From Cutaneotrichosporon cavernicola (Eukaryota; Basidiomycota; Tremellomycetes; Trichosporonales; Trichosporonaceae): a stretch of DNA of 64,000 nucleotides. The stretch spans positions 2,914,001-2,978,000 of the forward strand of contig NC_083396.1 of assembly GCF_030864355.1 (NCBI RefSeq). Reading direction: 5' to 3'. The notes under the pieces are model-generated. The model did no database searches. It saw only the letters and a list, made by a program, of their open reading frames with translations, and was not told where the DNA came from. Of this stretch, positions 33,388 through 43,349 are shown piece after piece (positions within the stretch are counted from its first letter, which is position 1; each line of letters begins with the position of its first letter). A program made the translations under genes and the position numbers.

Positions 33388-33680
33388 CAACCCCGACCCC
33401 GACCAGAGCGCTACCTCGAATACGAGATGCAGAGCCCGGTCCACATGCGGCTGCAGCGCAAGATGGAGTTGTGTCTCGAACTCGCTACTGAGATGCATGT
33501 CCTTGGACGAATTGGCCAGGTCAGTGCTCTGCTGAGAGAAACTGATGACAGGAACAGTACACGATATGGAAGGCCGTGTTCGAGGAGGGGGGGGGGGGGA
33601 GGGGGGGGGGGGGGGGGGCAGCCGATGAGACATTTAGGTATTCATCTCAGGGAGGTGCTAAACAAAGAGCACCCAGGTGA
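33388..33680 (+). pseudogene. Array copy G: 3' part of a paralogue with a poly-G coding tract
   Basis: Exon 33388-33519 (after CTAACCACGAG) contains ERYLEYEMQSPVHMRLQR then KMELCLELATEMHVLGRIGQ. A 32-bp intron leads to 33552-33680, opening EQYTIWKAVF with Trp 6 and Phe 10. This exon runs through G13, A and G18 before reaching a stop at 33678. No separate first exon is evident; it could be a fragment or an extension of copy F. The homopolymer makes the reading frame after residue 12 of this exon uncertain. Confidence 0.45.
33587..33618 (+). repeat. G13-A-G18 homopolymer tract
   Basis: 31 of 32 bases are G. It sits in the terminal exon of array copy G, where it would encode Gly4-Arg-Gly5. Such a tract is prone to replication slippage and sequencing error. 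Confidence 0.85.
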
Positions 33681-35131
33681 GTGAGACTGCTCTTCGGCTG
33701 CGAAACATTATTGACATTCGACTCGGTGTCTAATCTTTCATTCACTATATATCTGACAGCCGCCCGAAAGTGTCTGAATTAGTACCGTGCGTTGACGTTT
33801 GATCCACCGCATGTACATCAACGAGAATCGGAGAAGGTGAAGAATTAGACGGCGAGCAAACCGACGTTCCGCGTCCCTACATCCACCAGTGAAGCTGCTC
33901 AACCCCGTCCACGTCTTCTTGCATCCATCGCATGGCATGGCAGTCAGTTGTTGAGTGACAATTGGAGTCGGAAGCAAAGTTAATCTTATCTCAGGGTCCC
34001 CCACCCCACCAAACCCACCAACTCGGAACTCATCCCGCCTGCTCCATCCGTTCCATCCGTTCCGATCGCGACGAGGTTCAACGAGTGACGAGTGATTCGA
34101 TTCGAACACCAGCCCTCGAAGAAGGCTGGTTGAGTATTTGTGCCTAAAGATAGTAAACAACCGAATTAGACATGATAAGAAGATGTAATTCCGGGGTTTC
34201 GATGCCTTTGGAAGTGAGTTTGATGAACGGGGTGGAGGAAGTGAATGGAAGCAGAGCAGTGTATGTGGGAAAGCAGGGTTGGGATGGCACTGGGAGAGAT
34301 CAAGGGGTTGGAGGTTAGAAGGCGTACCACGAGAGGAGGTTTGGTGTGGGGCTGTTAGTTGACTTCCGGGGAGAGCTGGTCGGCAAGTCAATAGACTGTC
34401 ACAACACCCAGTCGCGGGTGGATCGACTCAGCCAACTTCCAGCCGATGTTGCAAACCCAAACCATCGGACGCTCTCACGTCACGAAACCAAACCCATAAG
34501 TGTTATATCTAGTGAATCTAACAGCGTATGTGTTAGCCGAACTGTCTTGAGATCATGATGGGATGCGTGGTGTACGGTCTCACTCTGTGGCGTCGACGGG
34601 CTAGGCGGCGAGTCGAGGAGCAGACGGCCGTACTATATGCCTGTTTCGTTTACTATCAGGGAGCAATGGGCGCAGATGTTGGACAGAAGCAAGCACGAGC
34701 AGTGAGGACGTTGGGATTGGGATGATGCCGACCGAAACGAGGTCCGCCATTCCCACCCCAGCACGACGTGCGCCCGGCCAGAATCCACCAGTCAACGATC
34801 TGCGGCGCACATTTGAAAAGTATTCATGGCTAGTAACCTCCCTCATCTCCAAGTGTGGGCAAGATCTGAACGCTGCAGTGTGACAACATCCGGAGTGGGT
34901 ATAGGAGTGGCATTAGGAAATGTATTAGGAATGTCATACATAGAGTTGAGTCGGGCGGAGAACCTCGGCAACTAAGCGTCGAATATGTTTTCCACAATCC
35001 CGCGGAGGTTTGTCGTAGCGGCTACCACAAGCGCCTAGGCGCCCACAAGCGCCTTGATCTCATCCTACATGCCCACAACAATGTGCTAACCAGAACAATG
35101 CATGCCACTGGATCCCTTGCCAGTTCTAAGA
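33681..35131. other. Gene-free region between the array and D-amino-acid oxidase
   Basis: No CDS is supported over 1.45 kb. Short frames on both strands lack splice support. A direct repeat TTCCATCCGTTCCATCCGTTCC lies near 34049. A CGCCTAGGCG palindrome lies near 35031-35040, flanked by CACAAGCGCC units. The right end holds the oxidase terminator. Confidence 0.45.
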
Positions 35132-36729
35132 TTAGAGCCGCGAAGCAGCAGGCACTGAGCGCAGGTGTCCGACCACAAGATCAGCAGCCTTCTGCGCAAG
35201 CCCCACGCTGCTCTGGTATCCCGTCCCGCCGGGCCCGTATGCGTGAACAACAGCAACGGGACGGCGCTTGGTAGCCCGCGACTTGGGCACCAGCCCGTTG
35301 GCCGGCCCGCCAACCTCGCGCGCCTCCAGTTCCAGGCGAACCCCACCCTCTCGCGAAGGCCGGAGTCCAACATTGTGCGCGACGACCTCGATGTCGCGCC
35401 ACGACTTGCCGTCCGGTCCGGCGAGGAGGGGGTCGAGGGCGTAGCAGTCTTTGAGGATGCGCTCGGCCTCGGTAGGGGAGGGCAGGGTAGAGTAGTTGTT
35501 CTTGTTGTAGGTGCCGCCGCAGACTACGTGGCCCTCGGGACCGGGGCGGGGGATGATGTACGCAATCAGCTCGCCATCGGACATGGCTGGTGTCAACTCC
35601 GACTCCGACTCCAATTCCGCCTCGGCCTCCATTAAAGCGACACAAAGAGCCCTCACAGCTGGTGAAGGAGGAGACGTACTAGCAGGACCTGTCTTGTCCA
35701 ACGCCCCAGTCGACATTGTGCATGTGTTCACGAGCGGCGCCTTGACGAGCACAGTCTGGCCCTGAGCGGGGTACATCTTGTCATCCAGAACCCCGAGGAG
35801 CGACTTGTTGCCGAGCGCGAGCGCGTTGACTACAAGGTCGACGCTGCCGGTCTCGGGGAGGTCGTATGCCTCATCCAGAGAGGCTAGGCGACGCCGGATG
35901 AACGGCACGCCACGGGCGCGCAGGCCGGCCGCTAGGTGCTTCATGTAGTTGGGCGCATGGAGGATGTACGACTCGTACGAAGCGCCGTGCTTGTACCCTC
36001 CTGGAAGGGGCTTGTCGGGCGTCCCCTCAATGTCCTCGAGCTGATGTCAGCGAGAGAGATAAGGGGGGTCCGTGTGCGGACATGCGCCCTCGTCGGAAAG
36101 CTTCGGGTTGGTCGCGCAATGCGGGGCTCGGCATGGGTGTATGCCCCAGGATGATCATTTTATCCGCGTTGTGGCTGCGATTCAGGTAACTGAATACAGC
36201 AACGTTCCGCCTTGCTCCTGCTCGTCTTGCTCCCGCGCCTGCTCGCCCTGCTCCATCTTACTCCCGTTCCTGCTCGCGCTGCTGCGCTCACACTCGCACT
36301 CACGTTAAACACCAGTCCCTTGAACCATGGCGTCGGCTTCTTCTGCGGCCACAGATCCACAAACGGAATCCGCTTACACAGGTTCGGGTGCTCCTCAGCC
36401 AACCTGCCGAGATACTTGAACGTGATGGCGTCCCACTCGGCCGCGGGCGTGTCACCCCTCTCCTCAAACGTGCACCAGTTACACCCGGCCCACGGGCTCG
36501 CAAAGCCAACACTAAAGTCGTCCTCTGGCAGATCGCGGGCCACGATCGCAACCTTGAGGCCACGGTTCGTGAGCTCGGTCGCGATCGACAGGCCGTAGAC
36601 TAAGAGTTAGCCTGGCACTGTAAAGTTGGGTGCCTGCTCGGGCGTCTACTCGCGCGGCCCGAGCGCAGAGTACAGAGCGGCGAAATAGGTACACGTACCT
36701 CCGGCTCCGAGGACTAGGGCGTCGTACAT
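35132..36729 (-). CDS. DAO1: Peroxisomal D-amino-acid oxidase, 380 aa (411 aa if one intron is retained)
   Basis: FAD enzyme that oxidises D-amino acids to 2-oxo acids, ammonia and H2O2. Exons: 36729-36699, 36599-36304, 36040-35680, 35586-35132. The N-terminus MYDALVLGAGVYGLSIATEL holds the Rossmann GxGxxG, followed by GFASPWAGCNWC. The C-terminal block HAYGPGGTGYQSSVG is the FAD/substrate signature, and the protein ends AASRL: SRL is a variant PTS1 peroxisomal signal. The segment 35587-35679 stays in frame but has GTACGT, a TTGACACCAG end and a low-complexity peptide (AEAELESESEL), so I treat it as a 93-bp intron. Intron 2 is long (263 bp) and contains palindrome site 3. Exon phases all close. 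It diverges from a Zn2Cys6 regulator. Length fits fungal DAAO (350-370 aa). Confidence 0.9.
36180..36195. repeat. Palindrome ATTCA-N6-TGAAT (site 3)
   Basis: ATTCAGGTAACTGAAT, with the same arms and spacing as the sites at 18645 and 24544. It lies in the second intron of the D-amino-acid oxidase gene. Confidence 0.65.
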
Positions 36730-38406
36730 TCTTGCAGTAGTAATGTTTGAAGATGAAGACGAAAAGGGTGGAAAGTTGGAGTACACTCAAGTGTGTGGAT
36801 GGGTTAATGTATGCAGGATGCAGGGATGGTTGGCGACTAGGCGGTTCATTGGCGCGCGCACCATGGTGGGCTGGCGGTAACGTCATGCGGAATGCGCGGT
36901 CGGCGCTTGCCTCCTCATTTCCACGCAAGCCACGCGAGCAGTCACGCCTCAAAGATCGCCGCTCCCGAGTAGAGGAGGGCGGGGTGAGGTGCCTGTCAAG
37001 CGCTCCCCTCATTGTACTCATGACATAGTTTGTTGTTGGAGTAAAAACGAGTAAAAGGATGGAGGCCGAAGCTGGGAAATTGTTTTCAAGCCGACTTGGC
37101 CGAGCTGACCGAGCTGACCGAGCTGACCGAGACTGACTGTTTTTTTATTTGTGGATCACCGAACTCATCCGACCATTCAAATAAAAAACAGGACACCGAG
37201 CGTCCGATCATCATCTCATCATCAGCTTGGACCACCATATCTGTAATCGCTTCAATCATACGCACAGCTCCTCTCACGGCTTTTGACAATGAGACGCCCA
37301 TCTCTATTGCACAAGGCCGCAGTATGCACCGGGAGCTACCGGCAGTGACGTGTCCGTTTCCCACCGACGTAGCCGGTCTCTTATACTAAACGGGGTGGTG
37401 ATATAAATTTTCGGTTGCACACTCTCGGCTCGGGTAATAACGTCCGACAGGTCACCACCATTCGCCTCTCACTGCTGGCTGCCCTTGCGCACGCAGCATG
37501 CATTGTACGATGTCAGCGCCGCCCGATAGCTTAATCATCTACTGGAACCAGTTGATCGGGCCAGCCAGGGGTGCAGCTCCGAGGTGCGAGACTTGGGGTA
37601 CGTCTCTCTTTTTTTTTTACGTCACCGATTGTCCCAAGTGTAGATTGTGGTCGGGCCCAAAAGCCCGCCCTGTGACTTGTAGTGGATGGGTAGAGTTGAC
37701 ACGGTGATTTTGACGTCGGGCCTATGAATGTCTGGTGGGGTGGGGTGACGACCAGACGCGCCGTGACACGGATTCCCCGGTACCTGTGCTTCACCTATGC
37801 TGTCTGACCCTACTCTGCCCTTTCTCTCTGCCATTCTACTTGCTCGCCAAAGTCTCAGGTTCAGGACCATTCGGCTACCTTTTTTTTCTATGGCTGCTTG
37901 GGTCAGTGGCGTGGTGCGGAAACGCCTCACCGGCGTGTCGGTAGGCAAATACCTATGCAAGTCTACTGGGTATTCGAGATTGAGATCGAGAGAGAAAAGG
38001 GCCGAGTAGGTAGTATCAACCAAGCCAAGCGTATATGTGTTAATAGGTTGACGAGTGGTTGTCGGAAGGGTAGTGAACTGAGTGTTTTCGGTCCTCGGCA
38101 TCCGGCAACCATTCAACTTCTGCTTATTTGTTTTGTAACTCGAAATCAAAAGACAAAGTCTTTTAATGTCTCAATTTGAATTTTGAACCCGATCTAATAC
38201 TCTACCTCGGCTTCCTTTGGCCGCCCTTGAGCTCCCCCTTCCCTCTAGCCTTTCCGCCTCTGAATGAGACTCTTCACTACATTCTCACTATCAATCTTGC
38301 AATCATATCATCCAAACACCCTTCCACATCCACTTCATCCACTACTACACCATACCTCATCCCATCCACTCCTCTCAACCGCTTCATATCGCCTACATCC
38401 ATCACC
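36730..38406. promoter_or_regulatory. Divergent region, D-amino-acid oxidase / Zn2Cys6 regulator
   Basis: The 1.68 kb lie between outward-facing starts and probably contain both promoters. Three tandem CGAGCTGACC units lie at 37101-37130. A TATATAAATTTT box near 37402-37411 is the best core-promoter candidate. Pyrimidine-rich sequence from 38210 leads to the regulator ATG. Short frames, including one at 37498 with a possible intron, are not supported by any motif. Confidence 0.5.
37101..37130 (+). repeat. Three tandem CGAGCTGACC decamers
   Basis: Exact 10-bp units in the region upstream of D-amino-acid oxidase, followed by a partial fourth. Could be a clustered regulator site or simple-sequence expansion. 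Confidence 0.6.
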
Positions 38407-41157
38407 ATGGACCACCACAGCCATATGTCGGTCCACACGGCCCCAACATCGCCAGACTCAAAGGCAAATTCGCCGTCCGAAGGAGGGTTCAAGCCAAAGC
38501 TCCGAGTCGTAGAGCGCGGAAGCCAAGCATGCAACGAGTGCCGCCGTCACAAGGTATGTCGAGCACTGCCTCTGCCTCTCATTATGGGTCGAGAAGCACA
38601 TGCATACCGAAGCTGTAGATGGATGGATCAGCGTTTCCCTCCCCTCCTCCTCCCTCCCGGGCCTACTTTGACCGAGACCGTTCCCCCGCCGCCGCCGCCT
38701 GCTAACAAGCCAGATCCGATGCCATCCAGCCCTCGATGACCCCGATCACCATAAGGCGTGTGCGCGTTGCGTGCGGATGCAGCTCGAATGCGTCTTTAAG
38801 AAGCACAATCGCGGCCGAAAGCGCAAGAACCCGTACGTGTGGCTTGGCCACCCGGCGACATCTGAACAATGCATACCGAAAACTGACACGCAGCCATCCA
38901 ACAGACAGCCCAGCCGAGTCGCCAGCCGCCAAGCACTCACACCACGAACCACGCTCCAGCCACGCGCATCCGGCTGCGTCCGGATACTACAACAATCGGG
39001 GCGGCTCGCCGGAACGCACCCTCATGTCAGGCGTGGGCCGGTACCCCTTCATGGCGGTCGACCAGCAACTCGACATGGGTCCTGGCGCTGGTCCATCGCG
39101 TCTGCCCCCTTCTGGGACGGCCGACTCTTCGCTGAAAAGGATGGTCGACGTGTGGGAAGCCGACGATGAGGACGACGGATACTCTGAGACCAGCGCAATC
39201 CGTCACGCGCCTCGCCCAGAGCCTCCTCGCAACCGCGAGTACGTCGAGCGCTCACCTCGCGCCGAGTTTGTGCGTGAGCTTAGACCCACCGGCACTGCCG
39301 GTTCAGTAGGCCCCGCCAACGGGCACCGCGGAGCAGAGGAACCGGTGGCAGTCAACTTAATCACCGTGGAAGAGGGCAGGACATTCTTCGACCTGTGAGT
39401 TGAACCTGCATCTGGCGCTAACCCCCAGCTTTGTCAAGCACTTCAACCGAGCCATGGCTATCATCGATCCTGTGATTCACACGCATGGTGGGCTCACACC
39501 ACTGAAATCGAGCTGACAACCAGACTATGTGCGTCAGACGTCGCCATTCCTTTACACCGTGATCAGTGGGTCTGCGTTCCCTTTCTTCACTAACCACAGT
39601 GTGCATCGGCTCCCGCTACCTCGACCAAGTGGGCCAAGAGCCACTGGCCATCACGCACAACGATGTTCATCAGGACATTGTCGTCATGGCACAAAACCAC
39701 CTCATGTGGGCCTTTGCCGAGGCGCTCTGCAGGGTCGACGTTGTCCAGGCAATCGTCGCGCTGACCTTGTGGAAGGAGCCCGACGATGACAAGGCGGCTT
39801 TCTATTTCAACAGGGTAGGTGACGACGTACAGGTGTCCGCTAACCAGCTCAGGCTGTTGTCCTCGCCCAGGAGCTGAGACTCAGTGACAACCCACCTCCG
39901 CACATCCTTGACACGATGACCGACTCGGAGCGCCGGGAAGTTCGTCACCGGCAACGTCTATGGTAAGCGACGAGGTTTCGGTGGCTGACAACAAGGATGA
40001 CGCTGTTCTCCATCAACTCAATCTTCCACATGCAGTTCCGTCAGCCGATGCTCATCCCAACAACGGACCCACTCATCACGACCAACCACTTCTGGCTCAA
40101 GCGGGGTTACACTGAGAATATTGTCGCAGACACCTGGGTCGTCTTCAGCGTCGACCTCCGCAGGCGTTATCTCCAGTACCGCGAGCGGCTGACAGACGCG
40201 GCCACAAACCCGCTTGTCCTATCCACCATCACCAAGACGCTGAATGAAGAGTGGACTGCCTATTTGGAAGCATGGATCCACGAGATTCTCCAAGGTGAGC
40301 GATGCTTTTGACTGTCCTTGCTGACCTCAGTTGGAGGCCGCCCGTCAATCGTCCACAAGCCCCGTGTCTGGTACGCCTCGCTTGCGCTCAACCTCAACCT
40401 CACGATTCTCCATCACACGCTCCGTATCCCTCCCAGCGAGCGTCTACCTCCCCCTCCCCCTGGGCCTCCCCGGCTTCAGATGAGGAGCATCCCGGCGTTT
40501 GACTACTGCCTCAACGCTGCGACGACGGTGCTGTTCCGTTTCAACGACCTCGAAAAGGAGCAACTTACCTACGCATCAGACACGCTCCTCCACTTTGCGC
40601 TGTACGCGGCCACGTTCCTGTGGACGCTGTGCCGTAACCCCGAGCTGTATGAGTTTGACCAGGCCGAGGTCGAGCACACGCGCAACACGATTCTTAGCGT
40701 AGCCGAAGGCCTCGACAGGGCGAGCGCGTACCCAGGCTCTTCGCCCGCCCTGCACGCCCGCTATCTGCGCCGCCTTGTCCGCACCGGACCTTATCCGCAG
40801 GGTTCGTTTGACGAGGCCGGTGCCGACGCGTCCGCTGCGACCGACCGCGAGGGTCTGATGCCGCCTTTAGTTCCCTTCGACAGCCAGTACGGCGGTCCGA
40901 TCCCTGCTCCAGGCCAAACTCCCGCTACAGCCATGGGCGAGCTCGACATCATTCTCAGCGGCAACTACCCGTGGAGCATGCCTGTCGGCATGGACGGCGG
41001 GTGGATTGGGCCTGGCAGTGCGCCGCAGGTCGACCCGGCGCTGTTCGACCAGGGTGGCGGCTCTGTCCCGATGGCGCAGCAGGAGAGCTCGGCGTATACC
41101 AACGGCTCGCGCCGCCTCGCCTCTCCCCCGCTCCCTCTGCATGGCGGACATGCCTGA
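38407..41157 (+). CDS. Zn2Cys6 transcription factor with long-loop zinc cluster, nine exons, 772 aa
   Basis: Nuclear regulator; targets unknown. Exons: 38407-38553, 38714-38832, 38894-39394, 39429-39487, 39524-39565, 39600-39814, 39853-39962, 39996-40294, 40331-41157. The zinc cluster spans intron 1: ACNECRRHK then IRCHPALDDPDHHKACARC and LEC, giving CX2CX6CX12CX2CX6C at about residues 41-76. The CX12 loop is longer than the usual CX5-9. A basic run (KKHNRGRKRKNP) follows. A fungal middle homology region follows, with SRYLDQVGQEPLAITH, WMTLFSINSIFHMQFRQPML, NHFWLKRGYTENIVADTWVV and RVWYASLALNLNLTILHHTL. Intron ends and phases are consistent throughout. It lies between D-amino-acid oxidase and ACC deaminase, so a role in their control is plausible, as inference. 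Confidence 0.9.
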
Positions 41158-41672
41158 TTGGAGCGGAAAGCTAATTCACGAGCTATCCCAGTACATATAC
41201 ATAGAGTAAGTAGTGCTTTCATACAGGTGCGCAGCGGCGGCCTTAGATATAGTTGATGCACCAGTTACCGACTGGACATGTGGGTGTATCACGATGGCGT
41301 GCTTTACGAGGCCGAGATCCGATAGCGTAAGGGTTGCTGTTGGTAATGGGAGATGGGGGCCAGCTCGGCAACTGGCCAAGACGCCGTGGATCCGACTTGG
41401 CCGTCACGACTTGATCAAAGCTACCTGAATCCTCGCTGCTATCGTTCCGGATGGGGCGGAAGTACCCCTTGCCCGTCTCGGGCAACTCCGGCCAACACGG
41501 TACAAAGGCGGGCAATCAGCGGGCAGATGTTGCCCGCACGTCCACCGTTCTCTATGCCCACCACAAAGGAATGAACATGTGGTGGGGTGACGCGGTTCCA
41601 GCAATGGGAGCGGCTTATAAGACTGCCAGATGCTAGATGCCAGCTGTCCCCTCACTTCCAACTCATATCGTC
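41158..41672. other. Intergenic, upstream of ACC deaminase
   Basis: The 515 bp between two plus-strand genes should hold the ACC deaminase promoter. GGCTTATAAGACTGCC near 41611 is a TATA-like element about 55 bp before the ATG at 41673. No further gene. Confidence 0.5.
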
Positions 41673-43038
41673 ATGTCCAACGTTTACAAGGACAAGCTGG
41701 CTTCTCTGCCCAAGGAGACGTTCCTGGTGAGTGCCGAGTTTGTACGCCATCGGGGTTGATTGGTGATATCTCTCTTCGCCGTTCACTTTTTCCCTCGCCT
41801 CGAGACCCCCTCTTCCCTTCCCCTTCCCCTTCACCTTCCTTCCCCCACCCTTCCAGCACCACAGCCCCCTCCATCACAAGGCCTCTCGGCCCATCACCAC
41901 CCCCCTCATCCCATCCCTTCACAACCAACCCACCCCATCACAACGCCGCCAATACCCCCCCCCCCTCCCCCCTCCCCCCCCCCCTCCCCCCACCCCCTCC
42001 CCCCACCCACCCGCTCACACCAGTTCGGGCCCTCCCCCGTCCAGTTCCTGCCCAAGATGACCTCGGCCCTCGGCGGCAAAGTAAACATCTACGCCAAGCG
42101 TGAGGACTGCAACTCGGGCCTAGCGTACGGCGGGAACAAAGTCCGCAAGCTCGAGTACCTTGTTGCGGACGCCCGCGCCCAGGGTTGCGACACCCTCGTC
42201 TCAGTCGGTGGCGTACAAAGCAACCACACCCGTGCAGTCACAGCCACCGCAACGGCATGCGGAATGAAGGCCATAACAATTCAGGAGAAGTGGGTGCCCA
42301 TCGACCCGCCCTTGTATGCCGAAGTGGGGAATATCCTCCTCTCGCGGATTATGGGGGGCGACGTACGGCTCAATAACGAGGATTTCGGGATCGAACATAA
42401 GGCGGCAACCCAGGCTGCTGTGCGGGAGATTGAGGAGAAGGGCGGAAAGCCGTACTATATTCCGGCTGGAGCGAGCGATCATCCTCTGGGAGGAATGGGG
42501 TTCGTTAATATGGTGGTGGAGTTGGCGGAACAGGAGAAGACGATGGGTGTCTTTTTTGATACCCTGGTCGTGTGTAGTGTTACTGGATCTTCGCATGCGG
42601 GATTGATTGTGGGGGCGGTGGCGGAGGGCAAGGGGAGGAAGGTTATCGGTATCGATGCGAGTGGAAAGCCGGCCCAGACAAAGGAACAGGTGGCGCGGAT
42701 TGCGCGGAACACGGCCAAGACTCTGGATCCCGAGCTGGAGATTCCCGACAGCGCTATCATCTTGGACGAACGGTTCCATGCCGGCATCTATGGTATTCCG
42801 GACGACACGACGATGGAGGCCATCAAATGTGAGTGAAACTAAATGAGTGGGGCTGACATCAGTCGCGGCGCAGACGGACGCAATGATCACCGACCCAGTA
42901 TACGAGGGCAAGAGCATGGCGGGAATGATGGCGCTCATCAAGGAGGGATCTATCGCGGCTGGAAGCAATGTCCTCTACATCCACCTGGGTGGACAGCCGG
43001 CCCTCAACGCGTACAGCTCGTACTTTCCGCACAACTAG
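41673..43038 (+). CDS. acdS: 1-aminocyclopropane-1-carboxylate (ACC) deaminase, 344 aa
   Basis: PLP enzyme that splits ACC, the plant ethylene precursor, into 2-oxobutanoate and ammonia. Exons: 41673-41726, 42024-42828, 42863-43038. The PLP-lysine block is [15 protein letters not shown], the substrate-binding Ser lies in [11 protein letters not shown], and the C-terminal blocks are [13 protein letters not shown] and [12 protein letters not shown]. Tyr and Glu of VYEG and Leu of PALN correspond to Tyr294, Glu295 and Leu322 of the Pseudomonas enzyme. Those positions separate true ACC deaminase from D-cysteine desulfhydrase, so the call is specific. Intron 1 is unusually long (297 bp) and strongly C rich, and the 18-residue first exon lacks conservation. 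Length matches the family (about 338 aa). Fungal copies are often discussed as bacterial transfers; the two introns argue against a recent one. Confidence 0.93.
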
Positions 43039-43349
43039 GGGGAGATGGATCTGGTGCGGTGTTTGCTTGCGTCAGTGTGGGTTTGGGGTGGTGATTGTTT
43101 ACTCGCACTTGACACCTCGTTGCTTGCGTTGTTGATTACAGTACTGACATTCCAAACACATGGCACTCGTTGGCACTCGCACGCACTCGTTCGCACTCTC
43201 ACGCACTCTCCATCGCACTCCAGCATACTAAACCATTCACCCTGCCCCTCATTCCCATCCTCATCCCCATTCCATTCCCATTCCCATCCGCAGCATACCC
43301 GACAACTTCATCTTGCCACTCCTAGCCTCGGTACCCGGCACTCGACATC
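43039..43349. other. Intergenic, upstream of the coiled-coil gene
   Basis: The 311 bp contain repeated CACTCG/GCACTC units near 43165-43220 and CCATTCC repeats near 43255-43290. It looks like a promoter and C/T-rich leader. No gene. Confidence 0.45.
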
